The notes under the pieces were generated by a model. That model saw nothing but the letters and a program-made list of their open reading frames with translations. It ran no database searches and was not told the origin of the DNA. Source: Chelydra serpentina (taxonomy: Eukaryota; Chordata; Testudines; Chelydridae). Taken from it: a stretch of 64,000 nt of DNA. Both the position numbers and the translations under genes were made by a program. Numbering within the stretch: the stretch's first letter is position 1; every line of letters starts with the position of its first letter. Below are positions 1-13,000 of the stretch, one piece after another. The stretch is from positions 27,374,501 to 27,438,500 of the forward strand of contig JBAIAC010000059.1 in NCBI GenBank assembly GCA_037349315.1, given 5' to 3'.

Positions 1-1700
1 TTCCTATCATCTGCAAACTTTGACACCTCACTGTTTACCCCTTCTTCCAAATCATTTATGAATAAGTTGACTAGGATTGGTCCTAGGACTGATTCTTGGG
101 GAATAAATGGTAAATTTTCAGAATGGAGCGGGGTAAGGTCACTAGTTACCCCTCTCCATTCTGAAAATTTACCATTTATTCCTACCCTTTGTTCCCTCTT
201 TTAACCAGTTCTCAGTCCATGAAAGGATCTTCCCTCTTATCCTCTGGCAACTTAATTTACATAAGAGCCTTTGGTGAGGGACCTTGTCAAAGGTTTTCTG
301 GAAGTCTAAGTACACTATGTCCACTGGATCTTCCTTGTCCACATGTTTGTTTGACCCCTTCAAAGAACTCTTAATAGATTAGTAAGACATGACTTCCCTT
401 TACAGAAACCATGTTGACTTTTTTGCCCAACAATTTGTTGTTCTATGTGCCTGACAATTTTATTCTTTACCATTGTTTCAACTAATTTGCCTGGTACGGA
501 TGTTAGACTTACTGGTCTGTAATTGCCGGGATCACCTCTAGAGCCCTTTTTAAATATTGGCGTTACATTAGCTATCTTCCAGTCATTGGGTACAGAAGCC
601 AATTTAAAGGACAGGTTACAAACCCTAGTTAATAGTTCCGCAATTTCACATTTGAGTTCTTTCAGAACTCTTGGGTGAATGCCATCTGGTCCCAGTGACT
701 TGTTACAGTTAAGTTTATCAATTAGTTCCAAAACCTCTTCTAGTGACACTTCAGTCTGTGATAATTCCTCAGATTTGTCACCTACAAAAGGCAGCTCAGG
801 TTTGGGAATCTCCCTAATGTCCTCAGCCGTGAAGACTGAAACAAAGAATTCATTTAGTTTCTCCGTAATGACTTTATCATCTTTAAGTGCTCCTTTTGTA
901 TCTCTATCGTCTAGGGGCCCCACTGGTTGTTTAGCAGGCTTCCTGCTTCTGATGTATTTAAAAAAACCTTTTGAGTTTTTGGCTAGCTGTTCTTCAAACT
1001 CCATTTTGGCTTTAAAAAATTTTTTTTTTTTTTTTTTTTTTTTACATTTTTACACTTAATTTGGCAGTGTTTATGCTCCTCTCTAATTACCTCACTAGGA
1101 TTTGACTTCCACTTTTTAAAAGATGCCTTTTTAGCTCTCCCTGCTTTTTACATGCTTGTTAAGCCACGGTGGCTCTTTTTCAGTTCTTTGACTTTGTTTT
1201 TTAATTTGGGGTATACATTTAAGTTGGTCCTCTATTATGGTGTCTTTGAAAAGTGTCCATGCAGCTTGCAGGGATTTCACTTTAGTCACTTTACCTTTTA
1301 ATTTCTGTTTAACTAACCCCCTCATTTTTGCATAGTTGCCCTTTTTGAAATTAAATGCCACTGTGTTGGGCTGTTGATGTGTTCTTTGCACCACAGGAAT
1401 GTTAAATGTTGTTATATTATGGTCATTATTTCCAAGCGGTCCTGTTATAGTTACCTCTTGGACCAGATCCTGCGCTCCACTCAGGACTAAATCAAGAGTT
1501 GACTCTCCCCTTGTGGGTTCCTGTACCCGCTGCTCCAAGAAGCAGTCATTTAAAGTATCGAGGAATTTTGTGTCTGCATTTCGTCCTGAGGTGACACGTA
1601 CCCAGTCAATATGGGGATAATTGAAATCTCCCACTATTATTGAGTTCTTTATTTTGATAGCCTCTCTAATCTCCCATAGCATTTCATCATTAAGTGGTGT
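1..1700 (-). mobile_element. CR1-type non-LTR retrotransposon (LINE), broken copy, cut by window edge
   Basis: On the minus strand the segment 1682-1131 encodes an endonuclease-like region containing VGDFNYPHIDW, a later LDLVLS and GNNDHN, which fit the apurinic endonuclease motifs of CR1/L2-clade LINEs. Segment 1004-360 continues with reverse-transcriptase N-terminal blocks (NKSLGPDGIHPRVLKEL, then WKIANVTPIFKKGSRGDPGN and YRPVSLTS). Segment 363-169 has VDIVYLDFQKTFDKVPH, and near position 1 the FADD form of the catalytic box can be read. The frame is broken by an A-rich run (T run at 1018-1041 on the plus strand), by stop codons, and by an inverted duplication at 102-180, so this copy is dead. 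It lies beyond the 3' end of BEST1 in the same orientation. The 3' end of the element is off the left edge; the 5' boundary near 1700 is approximate. Confidence 0.85.
102..180. repeat. Near-perfect inverted repeat (35-bp arms, 9-bp loop) inside the CR1 reverse transcriptase
   Basis: Positions 102-136 and 146-180 are reverse complements with one mismatch (129 against 153) around a 9-bp loop. The arms sit where the reverse-transcriptase frame should run into the [12 protein letters not shown] block, and the second arm displaces part of that block. The remains QESVLGPILVN can be read beyond it on the minus strand. This looks like a local templated inverted duplication in this copy. Confidence 0.9.
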
Positions 1701-2559
1701 CTGAAATGCAACAGCTTTCCTCTGTAGCTAGCAAAATGGATACAACAAAGGCACGTGGGGGGGTGGGCGTGCCTTAAAATGGCAAAACCTGCATGAACTA
1801 GATTTTTGTGCCTGGGGGGCTGTGCTCTTTAGATAAGAGGCTTCTGTCTATTGCGTCTCTTAAAACAGGGCTGTGGGCAGGAGAGAGCAGTCATCCCTAG
1901 CTTCTGTTCACTGATGTGGTTTCTTGAAACTGCAATGAGGAAGTGGAGCACCTGTTTCTTGTGTTTGACCTCAGCTGCTTGTTTTTGTCAGTGTGCACTT
2001 TAGAATAGGATTCTGACTAAGGTGTTTTTCCCTTCAGAATTTTTTTGAAATCTGCCATATAGAATACTTCCTTTTTTTACAAAAAACCCATGAGTTAACA
2101 CACTGACTCAGAGCACTTGGATTAATGGGTGTGGGGAGGTAGAGAAGGCAAAGTACTTCAGGCAAGAGGAAACAGTTGGCCTGTGCGAGCAATACTACGG
2201 CTTTGTTATGCTCATCCCCTCTGATTCTAATCCTAGACACCATCAACAACCTACAGTCTAATGAAATCACCTGTCCCTTGGCTATTCAGTCCTTTTCTCT
2301 TTTCTTCCTCCCCGAACTTTACCACATTTCTAATGTTTACATATATCCCCTGCACTTGTTGGGTCTCTTGTGGCAGACACTAGTAAGGCTGAGTGGGGGT
2401 GTGGTTTTGTAACATGGGTCAACATTCTGGGCATATTTAGGAAACAGACTTCTGACTGAATCTGTATCTGCACCCAAGTTGCCAAAAGGCTGGTGTCCTA
2501 TGTTGCTCCGTTCTCAGGTACTTGCAATTTATGAAGAATTTTATAAAATCATTTTTTGC

Positions 2560-2565
2560 TTTAAT
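2560..2565 (-). other. Candidate BEST1 polyadenylation signal (ATTAAA)
   Basis: ATTAAA on the minus strand, about 280 nt downstream of the BEST1 stop. No canonical AATAAA was found between 1700 and 2842. TATAAA-like hexamers also occur nearby, so the true 3' end is not settled. Confidence 0.25.
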
Positions 2566-2841
2566 TGTATAGGTATTCCCAAAGGTGTGACATGAGTTCA
2601 TGAACTGTTCTTGTACACTCTATTGCACCAGGTTCATTGCTAGTAATCTGGCGCTGGGAACAAGTTCATGCCAGGTACTAAAGCTCCACCCTTTGGCAGT
2701 ACATGGCTGGTATGGTTGTATTGCCTCTTTGTAGGAGCTTTATACATCTTGAGCACCAATATCGTTTGGTGTAAAGACACTGCAGTATCCTTAATAGGGT
2801 AGGAATCTCAGCAGTCAGAAGGAATCAATTGGTCTCTTCAT

Positions 2842-4063
2842 TTAGCTGTATCTATCCACCTTCCCTTCGTCAGACACATTCTCACTGGTTTCCATGATCA
2901 CCTCCATTAGCCCCACGTAGTCACCCTCTGCTAAGGAGATACCGGAGTCATTAGGGGAGGGACTCTCTGCTCTCCTCTGTTCCTCAGTGTGATGAGCACT
3001 AGCATTTCCATTTCCTGTCTCTCTTCCAGTCCCAGAAACCTCTATGGAAGCCTGGACTGGGGCACTGGAGGCATCATCTGAGCTTGGACTAGGAGTAGTG
3101 CCTGAGTTACCCAAGCATGACCTCTCCAGCACTGGGGATGTCACAGGGGTGAATGAAAAGAAGAGGGGCCCACTGCTACCAGGGGTTCTCATGCTGGGGG
3201 TATGAAAGTTGCTGGGATTATCTGAGTTTGGGGTGGCTGTTGGTGTCATGTTCTCTAGAGTTTGCCAGGGATGTCGGCGGCCTTTCAGACTCTTCAAGCT
3301 CTTGAAGCTGCCCTGTTTTTCATAGTCTGGGGACTCTGCTAGGAAGGGAAACTTGGGGCTTTCCGATACTATTGATTGAGGCCCTGGACTCCTGACAGAG
3401 GCAACCTCATTCGTTGTATTGTTCAACGTGGTGTTCTCTCCTTTCTCTACTGTCACCACCAGGGAGTCTAGGGCTTTGTCTCGCTCTCCTGGCCAAACAA
3501 AAGTTTCCTTAACTGCAGAACCAAGGGAGCTCTGGCTTTTGTCCACATCACTAGCCCTGGAAGGTGACAGGTTGGCAAAGTTGTCTCTCATTGAAGTTGA
3601 ACAGGCCACGATGCTGGAGAGAGCAGGGGGCTTCTTGCGTCCTGGGCGCCTGGATGGGAAGATCATAGGGATGGAGCTGATTGGTGTCTGTGGAGCGCTA
3701 TAAAAGCCAGGTCTCTCATAGAAGGGGGTTGACACAAAGGCATCAAACTCTCTCTGTTTTCTATCTTCATTGTCCCATTGCTCCTGTGAACTGGAGCCTA
3801 GGTGGGAGGAGTCTCCTCTTTGCTGATTGGCACTGCCGGGGCTTCCAGGTTTCCCTACATCCTGGTACAAGTAATGAGGGAAGGGGGACAAGGGTTCATT
3901 CCTCTTGTGTGGCAGGTTCATCCGGGAGGATGACCTGGAGAAACTCGGTGACTGGACCCCTAGCAGGCGGCCCAGATGTCCCAGCAGTGGTGTAGAGTGG
4001 TTCGCCTCCTCGTTCTCTTTAATTTGCTCCAGTGGCTGGAATTCCATCTCTTCTTTCTGCATG
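2842..4063 (-). CDS. BEST1: BEST1 exon 10 (long terminal coding exon)
   Basis: 1222 nt from acceptor CCCCAG to a TAA stop at 2842-2844. It opens with [13 protein letters not shown] and carries [13 protein letters not shown] and [12 protein letters not shown], shared with human BEST1. The rest is low-complexity, rich in Ser, Pro, Thr and Asn, with acidic patches near the end ([20 protein letters not shown]). It has no predicted fold and is probably a disordered regulatory tail. The human tail is about half as long. Confidence 0.9.
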
Positions 4064-7000
4064 CTGGGGAGAGGCAAAACAGGCTGTTATGTACAGTGAC
4101 TTGATGAATGGACTTTGCCTTCCACTAGAATAGTGAGTAGAGATCAGTGAAGATTGGGAGGAGGATTGCAGCACAGGGCAAGCACTGGCAAACCTCAGCC
4201 CCTGATGTCTTCTTCTATATTGCTATGGGGAGCAGTATCAGGCACACAATTGTGGACACTTGGGTTGGAGACAGGCAGAAACATCATTACACACAAAGGG
4301 ACGCAAACACAAACATGAGAAAGTCGAATCTCTCTCTCTCTGGGCTATATAGCCACAATCTCTTGCCATGATTTCACATGCCAAAGAGGGGATGTGAGAA
4401 ACACTGAACTCCAGAGGGGGGACATTTGTGGCAGGGGAAGAACTGCTGCCTTCCTAGAAGAGCGTTGGTAAAGTCCAGAGATAATTCGACACATTGTAGC
4501 CCTGGGCTGGGGTGTAAATCTGGCCTCCATTGATAATTTCATGGGGCAGGAAAGCTTCACTCACCTAATGTCAAAGGTCGAGCCAAGAAATGATGTCCGC
4601 TTATACTCAGCAGTGGCTGCCGTGTAGGGTGGCTGGGGATAGGACTCGTTCCAGTACAGGTCCTTTTCCATGAGGGGCAGATCCTGGTGCATGTCATCCA
4701 CAGCGAGAAGGGAGACCTGCAGGGGATGATGGGAATGTCGGACTCAAGGGGGTAAAATCATCATTCTGCATGGTGCAGTACCTTCATTTCAGAGAACAAA
4801 TCCTCTTCCCCAAAGAGTTTGCAATCTGACTAGGCCCCGGAGCGGGGAAGGGATGCAACAGGGAAGCACCCAATGAATAAGCAGCTGGGTTTGGTACATG
4901 GGTTGTTAGTTACTAGGGTTGTTCTTTATGTATACAAAGTTGTTTGAAGTGGAACGAAGGGGAAAGCGAAGGAGTCACTGTGGTGTGTTTTAGGAGAGAT
5001 TTGAAGGTGGAATTTGTTGCTTGGTCCCAGACTGTTCTAGGCACAAGAATCAGTGTGCAAAAGGCACAAGGTCAAGAAGGGGGCGCTGGGTTTGAGAAGG
5101 GGGCGGAATGACACAGCACAATGCACCAGTGGGAGTGCAGTGAGATATAGACTAGTGAGATGTCACGTAAAGCCTTAAAGATGAGCACAGGCTGCCTGGA
5201 CTGGATAGAGAATGACACAGGAGGAGCATGCAGGGACACAGCCCCTCACGCACATACGCCAGCCGTCATGCACCGGGAGCAGCCTACGCAGAAAGTCACA
5301 TGCTCGGTGGTGTGGTCCTGTAGGGGCAGATCTTGTCCCATAATCTTCCATGCATGTGGGCTGGTTCCTCAGCTACTGAGGGAACAAGGAGCTGGGCTTC
5401 TTCATCGCACATGCAGAAAGTGCTTACTCCTTCCCCTCCTTACTCTGACCCCTTTTTCTCCCTGCCCCCGACACTCAGGGCCCCGCCCTAATGTCATGCT
5501 GTCTGCAGCGCAGAGACGGAACCAGGGACGACAGAGAAGTGCCACGTGAGCGCACCCCTGACCTCTCTCCTCCTGGAGCCACGAGGCTACTCAGTCCTTG
5601 GGTGCTGCCCTATCACCACTCGCACCTCTGATGGCCCGGCTGTGTGGGATCAGGTCCCACCATTACCTGCAGATTCCTGTCGATGAGCCAGTTGGTTTCA
5701 AAATCATCATCATCCTCTCCGAAAGGGTTGATGAGCTGTTCAGCCACCTGCGCATTAAGAGCACATGGCAAGGGTTCAAATCCCCTTCCCAAGAGAGCGA
5801 CCTGCAGGGCTATTGGGACTCTGTGTCCCAGCGCTAGGCCTGGGAAGCACATTTCAGCTACATTTCTTCCTCCAATCAGCAGCGGTGAGGGGGTTAAAAA
5901 GGGAAGATTAGCTGCCATGTGGCTTCTGGGACAGTTAGTGCTAATGGATGTTTGCTGTTTACTATGTTACACTCCATTAGCCTTGCAGCTGAGGAGGAGG
6001 AAGCCAGGCCACCCATCAGTCAGTCACTGGTCTGCAACTCCTGGATGCAGCCAGAGGGATGGCCACAGAGCAATTCTCCGCAGGGCCAATGAAGCCCACT
6101 GCCTCAGAGCACTCCCCAGCTGGTCAGGCCCAAGTGATAGGTCCCTGGGCTTAGGATGTGAATCCAGATCTCCTGCCAGAAGGTGCACTCAGATACAGGG
6201 AAGACCCTGGCGGTGCCCTCAGCCTCTGCTGGCCTAGACTAGGGTGACCAGACAGCAAGTGTGAAAAATCGGGACAGGGGGTGGGCGGGTAATAGGAGCC
6301 TATATAAGAAAAAGACCCAAAAATCGGGACTGTCCCTATAAAATCGGGACATCTGGTCCCCTAGCCTAGACAGAGACAGCTAAGCACTGGGACTTGGATG
6401 TGGGCCTGTGGCATGGCAGCGCAGGGCCTGGATCACTCAGAGTGGGATGTCCCCCAGAGCGATCTGAGAAACTCCTGCCGGGTCTGGAATCAATTCCAGG
6501 CTTCCCATGTTGGGGTAAGGAGGCTCCCAGAAGGCCAGGGCCTGTGTCCTTGGACTCACCTTTAACCAGCCAGCATAGAAGAAGAACTGCAGGAGAGTGA
6601 AGACCGGCACAAAGAGATCCAGCTCATGGCCAGGATACCCCTTCGTTGGGTCCAAGAACTGCCGGCCGATCAGGCAGGCCAGGAAGAAGCTGTAAACGGC
6701 CACTGTGACCACCTGGGGAAGGGCAGGGGGATGCCGTCAGAAACAGATCTCAGTTCCTAGCTGGCTTTCCTTGCCATCCTTCCTCCGATTCCCCTCCGGC
6801 CCCTCCAGACGACCCCAGACTGCTGAGGAGCTCTGCAGGGCTGCTCACTCTGCGGCCTTTCGAAGACTGTGTTTAAGAAGACAAAGCTGGGTGCTTCTCT
6901 GGACGGGCACTGCCCCAATCCACCTCCGCCCTCTCAGCAGGAAGGTGTCTTTCTGCTGCAGCCATTTTTAAATGCCCCCCCCTCCCCCCATTATTTCCCA

Positions 7001-10000
7001 TATAACTCTGGGGAAAAGCTGGACCCAGGGATGGCACTGCTAATGCTTTGCCCCTCTACCGCACCTTCCACCTGCAAAAGCACGTCTTAGGGGCAGGGAA
7101 GCCTCACAACACTCCCATGAGAGCCAACGAGGAAATTAAGGCACAGAGTGGTTGTGTGACCCGCCCGAAGCTGCACAACAAAGCAGCAGCAGAGCTGGGA
7201 AGTGCAATCTGGTCTCCCTCTCCTGCCCCCAGAAAACTTCCCTGAGGGCCCGATGTCTCAGCTGGGTGGCAAAGCACTTGTCTTCCCTACCAGAGCAACA
7301 GGTCTGTCGGGCTCCTGGTTCTTGGGCTGGTTCTCCATGGGAACCAAGAGATCCCCGTGTGGACCAAATGCTGGAGGTTGCTGGAATTCCCAGCAGGGTG
7401 GTAGCTGCAGGCTCCCGAAAACGATGGGATTGATTTAAAACTTGAGGGTTTTTTTTAATATAAATCTATTTTTAATTTGCCTTCTGGTTTCTCAGCCTCC
7501 GGGTTTCGCTTGCGGCGCATTTTCAAGCTTCTCTCTACAACCACGAGGGCTGGAAACGTTCTTTTTGTTTATGAATACAAGCTGAGATTCTCATGCAATC
7601 TCCTGATGCCAGAAGCTGGGGCTTTCAGGAAAAAAACCAAATACTGCGAGACTTGGGAGTTGGCAACACTGCTGGGTGACCTGCTGCCCTGCTCTGGACA
7701 AACCCCCTGGCCTGCAGCAAAGCGCCCAAGCCGGGAGGGCAAAATGTCAGGACACTGGTGGACATGTCTGGCTCACGACACATGGGGAGTAGGGCCCTGG
7801 GTCAGGGGACTCCCATTGCAGGTGACTGGAAGCAGAGAGAAACTGTTTCCATTATCATGATTGAGGAGCCCGCATGTGCAGACTCTTCATAGAATCATAG
7901 AATCTCAGGGTTGGAAGGAACCTTAGGAGGTCATCTAGTCCAACCCGCTGCTCAAAGCAGGACCAATCCCCAATTTTTGGCCCAGATCCCTAAATGGCCC
8001 CCTCAAGGATTGAGCTTACAACCCTGGGTTTAGCAGGCCAATGCTCAAACCACTGAGCTATCCCTCCCCCTCTAGCCTCCGTGAACGCTTGACCTTCCGC
8101 CCACCCAGGCAGTGCAGCCTCAGCAGGCTGGTCTTGCTCGGCATTCTGGCCCCGGAGCCAAGGATCCATGGTGCATTAACCCCGGGCCATGCCTCATTCT
8201 TAGCTGAATTCCCACTCTGTACTCCCGGGACACGGCTTCAGCTGTACAGCTCCCTATTGCCTATGGACGTCTAGCCACCCCGAAGCGCTGAACGCTGTGT
8301 GGAGCTGACATTGCTAGCGCAGGGCATTAGTGCACAGTGGGTGTGCGCATGAGGGGGTGAGCAGAGGCAGTGTAGCGCTGTGCCGTGCACTCCAGGAAAG
8401 CATCCTATGGACACCCGTGGTGACCGGGCTCCTGTGGAACACCACTGTGACGAGCTGTGGCCTTGACATTCTCTTGCCTTTGATCCTGGCTTGCAGGAAA
8501 ATCTGATCTGCACGGGGCTCTAAATAAATCCCCCACTAACCTTTGCAGCCATCCGGAACTGGAGCTGTTCCTCTTTCACAGCAGGCCACACTAGTGGGAG
8601 TGAGCATTGCCTAAGCAGCTGCATGATACAAGACGGGGCTGGCACCAAGCTGTCTATCCCGGGGTTGCTGCCAGAGAGCTATTGAACGGTTGGAGCACCT
8701 TGTGTCTAATGCAGATAAACAGTGTTCTCGGCACACAGGGAGTGTAGATGGCACCCCCCACTCAGACCTGTGTTGCATTCTCCCATACCCCTAGAGCAGT
8801 GTCCTCCGGGCTAAGGTACCAGCATTGTTGAGTGGGGAGAAGCTGATGCATTTACAGGCTGATGAGCAGGTGTTGGAGGTGTATATATGTAGGAGGTATA
8901 CATGGGTAGTGTGTGTGTGTCTGGAGTTCAGTCATATGTATGGCGTGTGTGGGGACACACGGGTCACCCACCAGAGGTTTGTCTAGGGGTTGTCTGTCTG
9001 TGAATTGATGAGGAATGTGGGTGTGTTGGGATACACGTGTCTGCTGCATATGTCGGTGTTTATGTGTGTGGGTAAGTTTGTGTATGTAGGGTGTGTGTGT
9101 GTGTTCATGTGTGGATATGGGGCATATCTGAGGGTCCATGTAGGGGAGGGGGGTGTATGTGGAGAACCACGTGTGTATTAAAGAGCCGTGCCTGTTTTCC
9201 AGCCCATTGTGTCTCTGGTTGCAGTGATTCGCCTTGCAGAGGCCATTGGGTGGGGCAGTGGCTACAGAGGGCCTCCTGCACTCACCTGAGTGTAGACCAG
9301 TGGGATGCTGATCCAGTCATACCCGTAGAGTCGCCCACACTGACTACGCAAGGTGTTTAGTTCCTGGAGTGGGGAACAATAGAGGAAAAGGAATGGCTCC
9401 CCTCCACAGAAAAGCTACCTCATACTCACACCCTCCCATCTGCTCCTTCCCCTCCAGGCTGCTCCACCAAGGGAACCTTAACCCCACACAGGGCACACCT
9501 CCCAGGTAAGGCAGGAAATTCACTTTCTATGGTCATTCACTCCTGGGCTTTGCCCACTCTTAAATATTGAGCTTTCTGCCCTCCCCACCACCACACTGGA
9601 GCACCAGTGGGACCTGCCTCTGGCTTGTCCTGAAGCGACCCTTTCTCTACTGGAGTCAGGAGGGAATTCAGGGCCTGATTTTCCTCTCACACTGGTGCAA
9701 ACTGGGAGTAACTCCTCTGGAGTGAATGGCATTACACCCTTGTCACGCAGTGTGAGAGAAGAGGCACAGTCTCCTTGGCTACAGTCCTGGGCTGTCTCAC
9801 ACAATTGCCGTGCTAGTGGACTCCACACCGCATTGGACTAACGTCCCATTTTCTCCCCTCCATTGAGTGATAAATATGAGTGGGTACGTTTCCCATTGAA
9901 GTTAATGGAGTTACACCACGGATGTGATTGGTGCAGTCTCTAAGTCCCACCTCACCCTCCCTAATCCCCTGGGCGACCAGCAGCAAGTCCCTCTGCTCCA

Positions 10001-13000
10001 CCCAGAGAGGAGGGCAGAGCTGGTCCGTTCTCGACATGCCCTCTGGCTGTCTCCAGAACTCACGTTCAGGATGCCCTGGAGCATCACACTGTCCCGGATC
10101 CTGCCCTCGTTCCGCGCCTTCACAGCCAGGTTCGAGAACCACACGCAGGGGATCCAGAACTTGTTGTGGGGAGAGTTCAGGCTCTCAAACTTCTTGTGCT
10201 CTTCTGGGGTCATGAGGCCTAAATGGGCAAAAGGCGATGGGGGAGGGAAGACCATAGAGAGCCTCTCCTTTCCAGTCTTTCCTTGACACATGAAAAACCC
10301 GCAGGCGCCTGTGAAAGGGGAGCCAGGGGTGGGTGTTCCATTCGCAAAGCGAATTGACCCACACATCAGGAGATCCCACGGTGTCATAGAATCATAGAAT
10401 CTCAGGGTTGGAAGGGACCTTAGGAGGTCATCTAGTCCAACCCCCTGCTCAAAGCAGGACCAATCCCCAATTTTTGCCCCAGATCCCTAAATGGCCCCCT
10501 CAAGGATTGAACTCACAACCCTGGGTTTAGCAGGCCAATGCTCAAACCACTGAGCTATCCCACCCCCCCTAAAGCAGCTGCCCTCTCTGGGGCTTGAACT
10601 CAGGACCTTCAGATTATGAGACTGACACGTTGCCGACTGCGCTAAGGCGGCTGGGAAAGGCCTCGGTGTCAGGGAAGTTCTGCCGCTCACAGCCTGGCCC
10701 AGCCTCTCGTGGAAACTCATGTGCCTGGCCCCCCATGCCTTTGGCCCTGCACATCAGCAGGCAGCTTTGGACCAAGGAGAGAGAGGGGATCCAGGTGCAG
10801 AGCCCTGCCTAAGGCAGCAGAGCCTGGCTGGAGTTCTGACTGGTTGGGGATTTTGCCGCTCACCAAGTCTTGGCATGCGCCTCTGAGCTCTCCACTGCGA
10901 CACCACCTCCCACACTGGTTGAGTTGTGAGTAGCCTAAGTAGTTCTCAGTTGTGCAAGCTGCAGTGGTTCCAAAGGGCAGGATATCGGTGGGGTAGGTGC
11001 CACCTAGAGGCAGGGTATTTGGAGGCAATTACCCTCAGAGGGCAGGTTACGTCCAGGGTAATTACCCAGGAGGGGCAGAGTATTGATAGGACGGGGCCCA
11101 TGGGTCAGGGTATTTCTAGTGAAAGCATCTGTAAGCACCAGGTATCGCACGAGGTGTTTAGAACAGAAGAGCAGGATATTTACAGGGTCGGCGCCATGTA
11201 ATTACAAAGTCCTCTGGAGCAGACTGCAATTACCCAGTGTACCCAGTGAAGCCTGTCTAGATCTCAGAGCACTCACAGGCTATTCAAGCCCTGAAATCTG
11301 TGTCCTCCCTCCTTGTTCTCAGTGCTGGGGCTCACTGTGGCTTTGTAAGAAGAGGCTTTTATGGAAACCCACTGGGGACAAATGTGTGATGCATTAGCTC
11401 TAGAATGTGTCATTCATGCCAGGCAGTCATGCCTTTTGAAGAGGAAGAACAGATGTCCCACCCATGAAGCACCCCCATAACAATACTGAACACATCCCAC
11501 ACAACTAACTAACCCTCGCAACACCCCTGAGAAGAACTATCATCATTCCTTTTGGTAAATAGGGGGAATTGTAGATGGGGAAACTGAGGCACAAGACAGT
11601 TCAAGGTCACCCAGTCAGTACGAGAACTAAAACAACCAAATTGCTGGCTTCCAAACCACTGCTCAGAACACACCTCTGACCACAAATCCTATCTGGTCTC
11701 GATCAATATCAACAGGCCTTTAAAGAGTTGAAATCTATGACCACATCACTGCTGTCTGGGGTTACCTGCATCTAAGCTGCTGTCAGAATTGTCTTTGCTA
11801 TGAGCTGCTCTCTGTTTGGAAGTAAACCTGATGTTCAAGGTGCTGATTTTCTGACTGACAAAGACAAACCATATTTAACAAAACCAGAGAAAACAAGGTG
11901 AAAAAGTAGAAAGTTGAATGAAAAGCAAGGACCTTCAATGACCACCAGAGAGCGCAACAATCCGAGAAACAGGTCAGGAATGCATATGAGGCTTGCCGAT
12001 ATGAAGAGACTCAACTTTTATTTGCCTTTATGTGCTTCTTTCATCTGTGTTATTCTCTTAATGCGTACTCCCTCTTTCCCCTCCAACAGTATATAATTTG
12101 TCAGTAAACACCCCGCCCCCATGAGCATAACTCACAATGCGTAACCACGCACAACAATTACTGAGCATGGGCAAAATCCACCCCAGTGCAGGAGACCAGT
12201 TGAAGCCCCACCACTTAGACTCATGCTGAAAGCTCAGGAAGTGCAGAGGCCTCTGCTGGCCCCCCCTGCTGGGGGGGGGGGGGCATTTCACCAAGTCAGC
12301 GCAGCTCATGAGCAAACCTACAATAACAACGTGTCAATGGGAGCAAGAATGTAAGCCATCCTGTGCTTCCCAGTGACCCTACAGAAACAAACCAGAGCCT
12401 GCCACTGCCTCTTTCTGATGAACCCTGCAATAAAGAGCAAGTGTAGACAGCCCAGTGTCCTCAGGAACAGCCCTGCAATAACTAATCAGGGTACACAACC
12501 CCAAACCTGCAATAACCAACGTGTGTGCGTGCGCACAGCAGAGGAAAAATTAATTGTGATCAGAAACTAGCCTTCAATTGCACTATTTCGAAGCTCAAAC
12601 AACAGAAAAAAACATGATTGGCTAGGTGGATCTCAAAGATGCATTCTCTCCTTGGTAGCAGCAGCGCAGGGGTTAATCATAGAATATCAGGGTTGGAAGG
12701 GACCTTAGCAGGTCATCTAGTCCAATCCCCTGCTTAAAGCAGGACCAATCCCCAATTTTTTTGCCCCAGATCCCTAAATGGCCCCCTCAAGGATTGAACT
12801 CACAACCCTGGGTTTAGCAGGCCAATGCTCAAACCACTGAGCTATCCCTCCCCCCCTAGGGCTCAAGCCTGAGCAATTCCTGGAAGTGCTGGGAGTCCTC
12901 AGTTTCCCCAGAAATCCCAGGGGTAGGTGCTCAGCACCTTCAGCAGTCACTTAGCACTTTACAGGATTGTGCCCATAATGCTCATTGCCTGGCCCCTGAG

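Noticed and set aside
8852..9139. His/Thr-rich frame on the minus strand
   Set aside because: Translation of a TG-rich simple repeat in a BEST1 intron.
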